From the NCBI GenBank assembly GCA_035946955.1, contig DASYYE010000092.1:1-20147 (forward strand): a stretch of DNA of 20,147 nt, given 5' to 3'. Position 1 is the first letter of the stretch. Each line of letters opens with the position of its first letter. The notes beneath the pieces are model-generated. The model ran no database searches, was not told the DNA's origin, and was given only the letters and a program-made list of their open reading frames with translations. Shown piece by piece: positions 12,420-20,147 of this stretch. Both the position numbers and the translations under genes were made by a program. This stretch comes from DASYYE01 sp035946955. GTDB lineage: Bacteria > Actinomycetota > Actinomycetes > Streptosporangiales > Streptosporangiaceae.

Positions 12420-15400
12420 TCAGGACGGTGGCTGGCCGTCAGTTGTGAATGCATAGAGATCCGAGTTGTGCCCGCCTGCGTAGACGGTGCCGGACGAGAC
12501 CACGGGCGCCGTAGTCGCGCCAGCTGATGTCGAGTACTTCCAGGCCCTGATGCCATCGGTGATGCGCCCAGCACCGAACACTCCGCTGGAAGTGTCGAAT
12601 ATGAAGGTCACGAAGGTTGACGCGACCCCGGTGACTGGGCTGCCCATGTTTGCCTTCCAGTGGAGGGCGCCGGTGGTGGCATTGAGCCCGTAGAGGTTCC
12701 CGTCGGCGGCGCCCGCCACGAGGATCACCCCATGCTGGGAAGTGGGCTGGATCGTGAATGAACTGCCGACCTGCCCGCCGGTCCCGTAGTGCCATACGGC
12801 GGCCCCGGAGGTCTCGTTGACGGCGTACATCGAGTTCCCGGCGCCGAAATAGACCGTCTTGGCTGAGATGCTCGCGGGCGTGACCACCGGGCTAGCGGTG
12901 CCGGTGGAGTAGGTCCATGCGGAGGTACCGGACGTCGTCGAGAAGGCCTGGATGTCGCCGTTGGTCTCGCCGACGATGACCAGCTTCGCGGAAGTGTCCA
13001 CCGCGGGGGCGGTGGGTGCCGGGGCGGCCACGGTCGTGGACCAAACTTTCTTGCCCGACGATTCGCTGAGCGCTTCGAAGACGCCCGTGCTGGTGGTCAC
13101 GTAGATGTCGCGGCCGCTGTACACCGGAGTGGACACGTCCCCACCGAGGGCATCCGACCAGGCCGTCTGCCCGGTGGTGGTGTTGATCGCATAGAGCGAG
13201 CCGTCGTTCGCACCGACGAACACCAGGCCGAGGGAGGTGTCGACGGCCGGTGCGCCGTCAAGTGCTGCTTTCGAGGGGTCCGACCAGGTCCACAGCGGGG
13301 CACCATCGTGGATATCGACCGCCTGTAGCTGCCCGGCGTCGTTGGGAGTGAAGGCGACCGCATCCGCCACGGCGGGCGAGGCGCTGACGGCCGCACCGGA
13401 CTGGTAGGACCAGGCCAGGTTCAGATACGTTCCGCTGCCAGCGCCGACGCTGTCGTAAGGATCAGGGTCGTTCGGCTCATAGCCGGTGTGCTGCGGGCCG
13501 TACCCGGCCTGGGCCCACTGGTTGGCGACCGTGACTGGCGTGGTAGCGGTCTTGCCCGAAGTCTTGCCTGTCACCGTGAGCGAGGCGAGGCCGAAGGGGC
13601 TCTTGGCAGGGATGGTCACCGCAGTGGCACGGAGCCCCCCATTTGCGGTCGTGGTCGCCGTCGCCAGCGTCGTGCCCTGCAGTGCAATGGCAACAGTTTC
13701 GGAGTCGCCGAAACCGCTGCCAGACACCGATGTCTTCGTGCCCGGCGGCACGAACTGAGGCTTGGCCTGGATCAGCGCGTTGGTGAGCGAGGGCGAGACC
13801 GAGAAACTGGACAGGGCGGGAGGAACGCTTGACTGGCCCATCTTCGAGATGCTGTAGGCGGTGACCTGGTAGGTGCCGCCCTCGGCCGGGACCGGGTAGT
13901 CGAACGTCCACCCACTCGAGGTACCGCCTGGAGAGGCCAAGGTGGCGGGGTTGCCGATCGGGCCGGACACCCACTGGCTGGTGGCAGCGTCCCACCACGG
14001 CCCTTCGGAGCCGCCCGCCTGCACCGCCACGACCACCTGCGCGAGGCCGGCCGTGTCGGTCGCCGTCCCGGTCACGTCCAGGTCGCCATCAGGGTTGGGG
14101 GCCTGGGACGAGTCCAGCGGCGAGGTCACTGTCGCGGTGGGCAGGGTGGCTTCGTTCCCGCCGCCGACCGCGAAGTTGTACAGAAACCCATCGGCGGAGG
14201 CGATCACGATGTTCCCGCCTGACACCGCTGGCGAAGCCGTGATGTAGTGCCCGGTCTGGTAGTGGTACAACTGCGCGCCGGTGGCCAGGGAGACAACGTC
14301 CACTCCCCCAGCGAGGTCGCCTGCCACCACAACGGCCGACCCGGCGGGCCCGGCGATTGCCGGGGAGCCGTCCACTCCCACGTCTGCGGGGTTGTGGTCG
14401 CTCCAGACCAACTTCCCGGTGACCGCGTTGAGGTCCACCAGTCCGTGGGCATCGCCCAAGACCAGGTTCGTCCCTGACAGCGCCGCCGTGCTGATGTCTG
14501 TGCCGAAGGCGCCGACCAACTTGTTGTAGTTGATGTCCCAGATCTTCGCCCCGGTGGTCAGGTCCAGCGCGTACATGATCCCGCGCTTGGTCTCCACGTA
14601 CGCCATGCCGTCGGCGAAGCCGTTCGCCCCTGGCGGTGAGACCACCACGCCCGCGCCCACGTCAGACAGTTTGGTCGGATCGAAGACCGCGAAGTTCCAG
14701 ACCTCCTGGCCTGTCACCGCGTCGACCGCGTACACCCGCGAGTCCGGGTCGGAGCTGCCGAGCAGCACCAGCGGCTCGCCCTTCGCATCCACTGCATACG
14801 ACAGCGGGTCCCAGCTCCCCGATGTCTGCGCGTAGCCGGTCCACGCCCACTGCTGCTGGCAGTTGCTCTGGTTGAGGGCGTACAGCGGCCCGTTCGCGGT
14901 GTTGGTGTCGTTCGCGGCAATGTAAAGCGTCGGCACTCCGCCGGGCGGAGTGGCCGCGACCGGCGACCCCTCTATCTGCACCCCCTGCGGAGTGAACGAG
15001 CACTCTATCGCCCCCGTTGAGGCATTGATCTTGTAGACCTTCGAACTGTTGAAGGTCGCTGCCCACACCGCGCCATTCACCACGAGCGGCGTGGATCGGA
15101 CCTGAGGCCCCAGCCCCACCGACCACACGATCTGCCCGGTAGCCATGTTGACAGCCACCAGGTCGCCATTCTGGGTGCCGATGTACGCCAGGGTCTTTCC
15201 CGATACGGAGTCGTGGGCCACCACCGGGCCGTCCACGGCCGCCCCGTAGATGCCCGCTGCCCACCTCACGCCCAGGTTTGCGGCGTTCGCAGTCGTCACC
15301 GAACTGCTGGCAGCCCAGCCCTGCAACTGCGGGTCACCATGGAGCTCCGGCCAGTGAGGAGTCTGATTCGCGGCCCCGGTGTTCCTGACCGCGGCTGCGG

Positions 15401-15503
15401 AAACACTCCATACAGCTGCGGGGATGCCGGCCGCCAGCACCGCCACGATTACCAGAACGCGGGTTAGCCACCCTGGTGGGTAGGCTCGGATCCCTCGTTG
15501 CAT
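12420..15503 (-). CDS. Large secreted double PQQ-like beta-propeller protein with IPT/Ig-like linker
   Basis: A 1027-residue exported protein. After a Sec signal or anchor (GWLTRVLVIVAVLAAGIPAA, about 12-31) comes a PQQ-like propeller (about 60-450) with blades such as TGQIVWSVGLG, GPLYALNQSN and TTGAKIWDINY. The middle has an Ig-like segment (about 455-580, TVTSPLDSSQAPNPDGDLDV) and an IPT-like domain (about 580-660, FVPPGTKTSVSGSGFGDSE). A second propeller (about 664-1027) follows, with TTGQTAWSDALG, SSGKKVWSTTV and TTGALHWKANMG. The QxxGYGPQHTGYE opening of the second propeller is typical of these domains. There is no haem site, and the PQQ-binding residues of alcohol dehydrogenases are not obvious, so it is probably a binding or scaffold protein. 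The start ATG 15501-15503 follows GGAGGAGGG at good spacing. Confidence 0.8.
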   Translation of the reverse strand: MQRGIRAYPPGWLTRVLVIVAVLAAGIPAAVWSVSAAAVRNTGAANQTPHWPELHGDPQLQGWAASSSVTTANAANLGVRWAAGIYGAAVDGPVVAHDSVSGKTLAYIGTQNGDLVAVNMATGQIVWSVGLGPQVRSTPLVVNGAVWAATFNSSKVYKINASTGAIECSFTPQGVQIEGSPVAATPPGGVPTLYIAANDTNTANGPLYALNQSNCQQQWAWTGYAQTSGSWDPLSYAVDAKGEPLVLLGSSDPDSRVYAVDAVTGQEVWNFAVFDPTKLSDVGAGVVVSPPGANGFADGMAYVETKRGIMYALDLTTGAKIWDINYNKLVGAFGTDISTAALSGTNLVLGDAHGLVDLNAVTGKLVWSDHNPADVGVDGSPAIAGPAGSAVVVAGDLAGGVDVVSLATGAQLYHYQTGHYITASPAVSGGNIVIASADGFLYNFAVGGGNEATLPTATVTSPLDSSQAPNPDGDLDVTGTATDTAGLAQVVVAVQAGGSEGPWWDAATSQWVSGPIGNPATLASPGGTSSGWTFDYPVPAEGGTYQVTAYSISKMGQSSVPPALSSFSVSPSLTNALIQAKPQFVPPGTKTSVSGSGFGDSETVAIALQGTTLATATTTANGGLRATAVTIPAKSPFGLASLTVTGKTSGKTATTPVTVANQWAQAGYGPQHTGYEPNDPDPYDSVGAGSGTYLNLAWSYQSGAAVSASPAVADAVAFTPNDAGQLQAVDIHDGAPLWTWSDPSKAALDGAPAVDTSLGLVFVGANDGSLYAINTTTGQTAWSDALGGDVSTPVYSGRDIYVTTSTGVFEALSESSGKKVWSTTVAAPAPTAPAVDTSAKLVIVGETNGDIQAFSTTSGTSAWTYSTGTASPVVTPASISAKTVYFGAGNSMYAVNETSGAAVWHYGTGGQVGSSFTIQPTSQHGVILVAGAADGNLYGLNATTGALHWKANMGSPVTGVASTFVTFIFDTSSGVFGAGRITDGIRAWKYSTSAGATTAPVVSSGTVYAGGHNSDLYAFTTDGQPPS

Positions 15504-15628
15504 CACGCCCTCCTCCGGCCGAGGACTCTCAACCTCTGCAGCCGAGTAAAAGTTCGGTCGGCAGCGCGTATCCCCAGAACTCTGTAGGTATGCGATAGGC
15601 AAAGTTAGTTCGCCCCTGCGAATTGTTA

Positions 15629-15643
15629 GATCCTAGGGGGATC
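15629..15643. promoter_or_regulatory. Palindrome GATCC-taggg-GGATC upstream of the propeller gene
   Basis: A five-pair inverted repeat with a five-base spacer, about 126 bases before the propeller gene's ATG. It might be an operator. The stretch 15504-15952 between the divergent propeller and MarR genes holds this palindrome, the repeat cluster at 15853-15895, and no coding sequence that I can support. Confidence 0.3.
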
Positions 15644-15852
15644 AGGTGCCCAGGCGATGCTAATTCGTACACTTGGATGAATCTTGGTTGAAACCTGGCG
15701 TGGTGTGTCACTTTCCTCCGCTCGCCCGAGGAGTACCTGGCGGTAGTGATAACGGTCCGTCCATCTCCCGTGACATGAGGTTTTCCAGGTCATTGGTCGC
15801 GGGCATGGCCTGGTGCGAGTGCTTGTCCGGGCGACGGGGGCCGGTGATGACC

Positions 15853-15895
15853 GTGACCAGGGTGAACGTGAGTACGTTGAGGGTGAACGGGTCAC
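15853..15895. promoter_or_regulatory. Nested repeat cluster upstream of marR-type gene
   Basis: GGGTGAACG occurs at 15860-15868 and 15881-15889, exactly 21 bases (two helical turns) apart. Between and across them lies AACGT-gagt-ACGTT (15865-15878), and outside them GTGACC (15853-15858) faces GGTCAC (15890-15895). Such nested symmetry is typical of an operator bound by dimers. It lies 58 to 106 bases before the possible MarR start codons, so autoregulation is plausible. Confidence 0.4.
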
Positions 15896-15952
15896 CGCCG
15901 TGGCCCGGGACTGGTTTGGCAATTCAGTGCACCAGGAGAGAAGTGCAGTCGG

Positions 15953-16492
15953 TTGCGTAACGGCGATGATGGTGGGGCGCTGGCCGGCGGGTCAGGCCGG
16001 GTGTACCCATTCGGCGATGTCCTCGCGCTGGCCCGCCAGAGCTGGCTGGGTCAGATGGCCAGCCGCCTGGAGTCGCGTGGCTACCCCGGCTACCACCGCA
16101 GCGACGCCGCCGCCCTGCGGCTGCTGGCACGCGAGCCGCTGCCAGTCGGCCAGCTCGGCACGGCCCTGGGCGTGACCCGCCAGGCCGCCCGGAAAGTCGC
16201 GGCCGCCCTGCAGCAGCGGGGCTATGCCACCACCGCCCGCGACCCCGACGACGCCCGGCGGCTCAATGTCACCCTCACCCCCGCCGGTCACGACTACGCC
16301 GGCGCCATCGTGGCGGTGATCGACCAACTCAACCGCGAAGTCGCCCAGCGGACCGACCCAGCTCAGCTCGCCGCAGCAGACGCCGTGCTGCGCGCCGCCC
16401 TGTTCGACGACAGCACCCGGCACCGGGCCGACTGGCTGCCACGCCCGCCACACTTACCCAGCCCGCTGGACGAGCGGTATTCCCAGTCCTAA
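15953..16492 (+). CDS. MarR-family transcriptional regulator
   Basis: A winged-helix regulator of up to 179 residues. The core reads DAAALRLLAREPLPVGQLGT, then LGVTRQAARKVAAALQQRGY as recognition helix and the wing RDPDDARRLNVTLTPAG, the signature of MarR proteins. A long helix (about 120-155) would form the dimer interface. The ligand is unknown. The start is uncertain: TTG 15953 has AGGAGAG too far upstream, and GTG 16001, directly before YPFGDVLALARQSW, gives a more usual length of 163. Its last four bases overlap the stop of the convergent lspA gene. A nested repeat upstream may be its own operator. The divergent large propeller gene could be a target. Confidence 0.85.
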   Translation: MRNGDDGGALAGGSGRVYPFGDVLALARQSWLGQMASRLESRGYPGYHRSDAAALRLLAREPLPVGQLGTALGVTRQAARKVAAALQQRGYATTARDPDDARRLNVTLTPAGHDYAGAIVAVIDQLNREVAQRTDPAQLAAADAVLRAALFDDSTRHRADWLPRPPHLPSPLDERYSQS

Positions 16493-17040
16493 CTCGTCGG
16501 TTCGGACAGCCCCGCGGGCGGCACCTTATCCTCCGGCCGGGAGCCACTGCCGTCCAGCTGCCAGCCACGGGCGGTGGCCAGGACCAGCAGGACCGCGCCT
16601 ATGGTGATCGCTGAGTCCGCGAGGTTGAACGTGGGTGGAAAGTACGGCAGCTTGATCCAGTCGACCACAAAACCCTGGAGCGGGCCGGGCGAGCGGAAGA
16701 GCCGGTCCGCGAGGTTACCTGCAGCGCCCCCGAGCAGCAGACCCAGCGCGACCGACCATGGCCAGCTCTTCAGGCGCCTGGACAGCCGAAGGATCGCAGC
16801 GAGCGCGCCAGCTTCGATCAACGCGAACACCACGGTGTACGAGGGGCCGATGCCGAAGGCGGCACCAGGATTGCGGTACAGGTGCAGCGTGATCAACCCG
16901 CTGAGCAGGGTCACCGGTCGCTGAGGTGCCAGATCGGCCACCACCAGCACCTTCGAGACCACATCGGCGGCACACACCGCCAAGGCGATCCACAGAGCCC
17001 CAGCCGTATGCCGCCGGGAACCGACCACAGGAGCTGCCAC
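16489..17040 (-). CDS. lspA: Signal peptidase II (lipoprotein signal peptidase)
   Basis: A 183-residue integral membrane aspartyl protease that cleaves prolipoprotein signal peptides before the lipidated Cys. The four-helix pattern is visible (about 14-35, 67-85, 94-112, 143-157). The family motifs are RNPGAAFGIG (56-65), GNLADRLFR (108-116, catalytic Asp112) and FNLADSAI (138-145, catalytic Asp142). The C-terminal tail of about 25 residues is polar and Pro-rich. The start GTG 17038-17040 has no clear ribosome site, so an in-frame GTG four codons on is possible. There is no partner gene (such as rluD) beside it, so this may be a second, accessory copy; substrates such as the serpin lipoprotein downstream are possible but not specially indicated. 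Confidence 0.92.
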   Translation of the reverse strand: MAAPVVGSRRHTAGALWIALAVCAADVVSKVLVVADLAPQRPVTLLSGLITLHLYRNPGAAFGIGPSYTVVFALIEAGALAAILRLSRRLKSWPWSVALGLLLGGAAGNLADRLFRSPGPLQGFVVDWIKLPYFPPTFNLADSAITIGAVLLVLATARGWQLDGSGSRPEDKVPPAGLSEPTS

Positions 17041-17131
17041 AGGAGCATGCTATTTCGGTCGGTCCCAGCCAGCACTGGCCGCATCAGGCCCGAACACGCG
17101 GGTGCGGCCCCATCTCCGACATAGGAGCCAG

Positions 17132-18075
17132 ATGCCGGACAGCCAGGACCGGGCCGGGGAGAGGGTCTGGCGTGCTATGCCAGCCGGTTCCCAGGAGGCA
17201 CTCGAATTCGGCCTGCCACCCACTGATCTGCAGACACTGCTGATCGGCATCGCGAAAACACGAGCTGACCGGACCACGCCTGCCGATGTCATGCGGCGAT
17301 GGCAGCAGGACAGGTTCGTCCAGCCTGCCGTGTCCGACCCGCGTCGCGTTGCGGCTGTGGAGGCCCGGCTGTGGCAGTTGCTGCCGGCCGAGTTCACCGG
17401 GGTGGACCTGTCACCGGTGACGCCACTGGGCACCTCCAGCGCGGTCACCCCGGTCAGCCAGAACCGGGTCGTCGCCACGGTCCGGAACACGGAGGTGGTC
17501 AGCGACTCCACCAACGCCCTTGCGGTCGAGGCCGCGACCCGGCGACATGGCCAGCCAGGCGGTAGGCGAATCGACCTCGCATGTTGTCACCGGCAGTTGC
17601 GTGCGCAGGTCTTCGGCCCGGGAGCAGTCGCACACTTCCGGCTGTTCGCGCTCGTCTCCAGCGCCCGGGACAGCGGGTCGGGCCGCACTGAAGCGGACAT
17701 GCTGACCCGGCACCTGGCCTATTGGCTGACGGTGCTGCAAGCCCTGGTCCCGCACAGGCAGCCGCAGATCGAACTGTCCGTGTTCGACGACGCAGTACTG
17801 GCCGAGCGGCTTACCGACACCGTCCGGCCAGGCCTCACAACTGGGCTGCCCTCCTGGTCGACAAGCCGGACCGCACCCATGGGCGGGGGTACTACACAGG
17901 TTTCGCGTTGCGGATCACGGCGGACCAGGGCGAGACCGAACTCGGCGACGGCGGCCTCACCAACTGGACAGCCCAACTCACGCACAACGCCAAGGAACGC
18001 TGCCTCGTGTCCTGTATCGCCACCGAACGCCTCACGGCTGCGACCGAGCAGTCCAGCGCCACACCTGATGGGTAG
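17132..18075 (+). pseudogene. Class II aaRS/HisZ-like protein, frameshifted
   Basis: From ATG 17132 (AGGAG four bases upstream) an open frame encodes a domain with TPLGTSSAVTPVSQNRVVAT, NTEVVSDSTNALAVEAA and FGPGAVAHFRLFALVSSARD, which I associate with a class II aminoacyl-tRNA-synthetase-like family related to HisZ/HisS. Near 17836-17850 the meaningful reading changes frame: the continuation DKPDRTHGRGYYTGFALRI, then ETELGDGGLTNWTAQL and ERCLVSCIATERL, lies one frame back and ends at TAG 18073-18075. GRGYYTGF matches the 'RGLxYYTG' motif of HisS/HisZ. One lost base would explain this. Without the frameshift the protein would have about 314 residues. The family call is moderately sure, the frameshift clear; a sequencing error cannot be excluded. 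Confidence 0.6.
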
Positions 18076-18121
18076 TGGGCTGTCCGCGGTCCGCCCGACG
18101 GCGTTGTGATACGAAACCCCG

Positions 18122-18244
18122 GTGGGATCGAGAGGTCAGGTCGTCAAGGCGATAGTGGTGGTCCGGCGGCCGCGTGACGGCGCACTGCTGGTGACCGAGG
18201 AAGCAAACCCGTCCGGGGCGCTGCGCAGTGGAGCCACCGCTCTA
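18122..18244 (+). pseudogene. N-terminal remnant of a Nudix hydrolase-like gene
   Basis: From GTG 18122 about 40 codons read like the first strands of a Nudix protein: GQVVKAIVVVRRPRDGALLV then TEEANPSG. No Nudix box (GX5EX7REUXEEXGU) follows in any frame before the convergent acetyltransferase gene, so only the head remains. The frame continues to 18457 without a stop but overlaps that gene antisense and loses family character. This is a tentative call from a short stretch. Confidence 0.35.
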
Positions 18245-18307
18245 CCCAGATGGTGTGGCGGAAGTAGCCCTGTCATGGCCGCCGGCCTGAGGACCGCAGC
18301 GAGCACC

Positions 18308-18889
18308 TCAGGGGCGTGGGCATGCGGCCTCTTGCCAGGACGGGTCATCTGGGAGCAGGGAGAACATCAGGCTGTCGCGTCGGCCAGCGGAGGTCGGCAC
18401 CCAGGCCCGCAGCAGGCCCTCGCGCGTGAACCCTGCGCGTTCGGCCACGCGCTGTGAAGCCACGTTCTCTGGTGCTGTGGTCAGGTTCAGCCGCTTCATG
18501 TGCAGGTCGCCGAATGCCCAGCCGGTAACGAGCCGCACCGAGGTTGTGGCCACGCCTCGTCCTCGGGCTGCACGGCACAGCCAGTAACCAACCTCCGCCA
18601 GCTCCGCGTCATCGGCATAGAAGTGCAGCGCGATCGCTCCCCAGCCGTCACCGGTGGCCGCGTCGGCGATCACGAAGGTGGCGGCGCTCCCCGCGGCCCA
18701 GGCCCGGTCGCTGTGCTCGATGAAGGCACGGGCATCCGACTCGGAGTAGGGGTGGGGAATGACTGGGATGAACCGGCTCAGTTCGCCGTCGCTGCACGCG
18801 GCAATGACCCAAGGAACATCGTCCGTGTCCGGCCGACGGAGGACTAGACCCGCCGCAGCCAGCGGAGGATCTGGGAATGCAACACGCAC
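18308..18889 (-). CDS. GNAT-family N-acetyltransferase (RimJ/RimL-like)
   Basis: A 193-residue acetyltransferase of the Acetyltransf_3/RimJ-RimL group, which transfers acetyl from acetyl-CoA to an amine of a protein N-terminus, antibiotic or metabolite. The N-terminal strand GLVLRRPDTDDVPWVI, the strand AELAEVGYWLCRAARGRG leading into the acetyl-CoA loop (RGRGVA, residues 109-114) and the C-terminal TAPENVASQRVAERAGF (about 139-155) are all present. The substrate cannot be told. I chose GTG 18887-18889 because family sequence begins right after it; the ribosome site is weak. The open frame goes on far upstream with unrelated sequence. It runs convergently to the Nudix remnant. Confidence 0.88.
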   Translation of the reverse strand: MRVAFPDPPLAAAGLVLRRPDTDDVPWVIAACSDGELSRFIPVIPHPYSESDARAFIEHSDRAWAAGSAATFVIADAATGDGWGAIALHFYADDAELAEVGYWLCRAARGRGVATTSVRLVTGWAFGDLHMKRLNLTTAPENVASQRVAERAGFTREGLLRAWVPTSAGRRDSLMFSLLPDDPSWQEAACPRP

Positions 18890-19002
18890 GGTCAGAGGAT
18901 ACGGGCGCCCGACGGCAGTCCTGTCGCTGTGTAATGGGCTCTGCCGACGGCCTCCGTGTTTCCTGTGAGGAGGAAGAGGGATGACCACCTCGGCTGAACC
19001 GG

Positions 19003-19410
19003 CTACAGGAACAGGCAGAACGGGTGGCCCGCGGGGTCGATCATCACCCGGACGTCGGATTGGGGCTGGAAGCCGGCGAGGGTGGCGCCAGCATCGACGG
19101 CCCAGGCGACAGCCTCGTCGAGGTTCTTGACCCAGATGTCCAGGTGCTCGGTGATGTGCTGCCTGCCCGCCTCGCTGGGCCACAACGGCCGGACATAGTG
19201 CGCTTCGTACTCGAAGTTGAGGGTCGGGCCGGCCTGGCCCTCGGGGGGGCGCAACTGTGCCCAGCCGTCCTCTGGCGGGAACCCCGGCCTGGCAGGATCC
19301 TCGGCCGTCAGCGTCCAGCCGAGCATCCGCTGGTAGAAGGCTGCCAGTGCGCGCGGGTCGGGTGCGCCGATCGTCACGGACGTCACCATCAGTTCCGGCC
19401 GTTCCACCAT
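19003..19410 (-). CDS. VOC-family (glyoxalase/bleomycin-resistance-like) protein
   Basis: A 135-residue single-chain VOC protein with two beta-alpha-beta-beta-beta modules: the first from VTSVTIGAPDPRALAAFYQR (9-28) with LGWTL, the second from TEHLDIWVKNLDEAVAWAVD (88-107) ending with RVMIDPAGHPFCLFL (121-135). The conserved DPAGHPF C-terminal motif is intact. Members of this group bind metals and act as dioxygenases, isomerases or antibiotic-binding proteins; many in actinomycetes have no known substrate. ATG 19408-19410 is the best start, with GGTGGA upstream; a TTG seven codons earlier is possible. Confidence 0.88.
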   Translation of the reverse strand: MVERPELMVTSVTIGAPDPRALAAFYQRMLGWTLTAEDPARPGFPPEDGWAQLRPPEGQAGPTLNFEYEAHYVRPLWPSEAGRQHITEHLDIWVKNLDEAVAWAVDAGATLAGFQPQSDVRVMIDPAGHPFCLFL

Positions 19411-19492
19411 GAATCGTCCACCCACCCTCAAATTTGGAGCCGTATTTGCACGGCCGACGGAACCAGTCTCCCCGTCCTGGCGTCACAGGGGC

Positions 19493-20147
19493 ATGACAAA
19501 CACCGGGGCATGCGCCAGAGCACGTGACGTCGCAGCCTGCACCGCACTGGCCGCCGCGCTCGCTGTGGCCGCTGGGGGATGCGGCAGCGCCAGCAGACAG
19601 GGTCAGGACACACACTCGGCCGTGCTGACCTCACAGCAGACTCTGACCTTGCGTGCCCTGGGGCAGTCGGACACCACGTTCGGTCTCAATGTGTTCGGTG
19701 CCCTGTGCAAGGCCGACCCCGCAGCGAATGTGATGCTCTCCCCGGCCAGTCTGGCGACCGGGCTGGGGTTGGCCGACCTGGGTGCCCGAGGCACCACCCA
19801 GGCCGCCATCGCCAGGGTGCTGCACCTGCCTGCGGGAGGGAACACGCTGGTACGTGGCCTGGCTGCACGGTCGTCCCTGCTCGCCACACTGAACCGTCCT
19901 GGAGTCACCTTCGCCGCCAGCAACCGGGTCTGGGCCGACCCTGGGCTGGCCACGAACCCCGGCTACCTCGCCCAGGTACGGGCCGCCTACCAGGCCGGCC
20001 TCCGTGACGTGCCGCTGCTGACGCAGCCGGAGTCAGCCCGCACGACCATCAACGCCGCCATCAGCAACGACACCCACGGCCACATCCCGGACCTGCTGCC
20101 GCCCGGCTCACTCAGCCAGGTGGGCTGGGTGCTCACCGACGCCCTGT
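19493..20147 (+). CDS. Serpin lipoprotein, N-terminal part (runs off window)
   Basis: An open frame of 218 codons from ATG 19493 to the window end. The start has a basic head, a hydrophobic stretch (CTALAAALAVAAGG) and Cys30 in AGGC, a lipobox-like site, so the product is likely a lipoprotein on the outer face of the membrane. The serpin fold is clear: NVFGALCKADPAANVMLSPA, LGLADLGARGTTQAAIARVL, TFAASNRVWADPGL and NAAISNDTHGHIPDLLPPGS correspond to helices and strands of the N-terminal half of serpins, which trap serine or cysteine proteases irreversibly. The reactive-centre loop lies outside the window, so the target cannot be guessed. The ribosome site (AGGGG one base before ATG) is poorly spaced, so the true start may differ. 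Confidence 0.82.
   Translation, partial: MTNTGACARARDVAACTALAAALAVAAGGCGSASRQGQDTHSAVLTSQQTLTLRALGQSDTTFGLNVFGALCKADPAANVMLSPASLATGLGLADLGARGTTQAAIARVLHLPAGGNTLVRGLAARSSLLATLNRPGVTFAASNRVWADPGLATNPGYLAQVRAAYQAGLRDVPLLTQPESARTTINAAISNDTHGHIPDLLPPGSLSQVGWVLTDAL

Noticed and set aside
15673..15960. 95-codon plus-strand frame and an overlapping 98-codon minus-strand frame in the propeller/MarR gap
   Set aside because: Neither has a ribosome site, a hydrophobic core or family-like sequence, and the repeat cluster at 15853-15895 suggests regulatory DNA instead.
18981..19130. ATG 18981 on the plus strand after AGGAGGAAGAGGG, an excellent ribosome site
   Set aside because: The frame gives about 49 Arg/Gly-rich residues antisense to the VOC gene and then stops. 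It may be a relic of a lost gene start but no protein can be supported.
18890..19615. Upstream extension of the acetyltransferase frame to about 435 codons
   Set aside because: The added part runs antisense or out of frame across the VOC gene and has no family sequence; the acetyltransferase begins near 18889.
1..20147. CRISPR array, insertion sequence or transposase
   Set aside because: No regularly spaced repeats, no terminal inverted repeats flanking a transposase-like frame and no DDE or serine-recombinase motif were seen in any frame.

Overview
The window is high-GC DNA with many GTG and TTG starts, purine-rich ribosome sites and many Sec-type secreted proteins. Together with a DUF2637/SpdB-type transfer-gene remnant and a tRNA-Ile 3' fragment of actinobacterial type, this points to a filamentous actinomycete (Streptomyces or a relative). 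The species cannot be told from the sequence. All calls rest on reading translations and motifs by eye; no database search was run.

Left part (1-3132): the C-terminal end of a PF04185-type phosphatase, a convergent secreted six-repeat beta-propeller-like protein, then the scar of an integrative element. The scar holds a frameshifted DUF2637 gene translationally coupled to a 73-residue partner, and the 3' half of a tRNA-Ile(GAT) followed by a strong terminator. This is what an attachment site looks like after tRNA-targeted integration. A secreted four-cysteine protein with an inverted-repeat operator candidate follows.

Centre (3557-10500): this is the most interesting part. A short plus-strand pair encodes a two-TM protein with a CxxC-x11-CxxC tail (SLATT-like, of the mobilome type) and a 68-residue protein ending in CPLCGR. 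It converges on a six-gene minus-strand operon whose genes overlap or nearly touch. In order of transcription the operon encodes a CHAT protease-STAND NTPase-TPR protein, a SWIM zinc-finger protein, a divergent GTP cyclohydrolase II, a PfkB-family kinase, a caspase-like C14 peptidase and a THEP1-type NTPase. Two caspase-fold proteases, one fused to a STAND switch, are thus combined with three nucleotide- or sugar-phosphate-handling enzymes. I read it as a candidate regulated-death or anti-phage system in which a GTP-derived metabolite or nucleotide level may gate a proteolytic cascade. That reading is inference. I do not know a described system with exactly this gene set.

Right part (10652-20147): a secreted GH18-like TIM-barrel protein, a 72-residue Gly/Asn-rich secreted peptide whose frame continues past its TGA, a large secreted double PQQ-like beta-propeller, a MarR regulator with an operator-like repeat cluster upstream, signal peptidase II (lspA), a frameshifted class II aaRS/HisZ-like pseudogene, a Nudix N-terminal remnant, a GNAT acetyltransferase, a VOC/glyoxalase protein, and the N-terminal part of a serpin lipoprotein that runs off the window. 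The several decayed genes and the tRNA scar suggest an accessory, recombination-prone chromosomal region.
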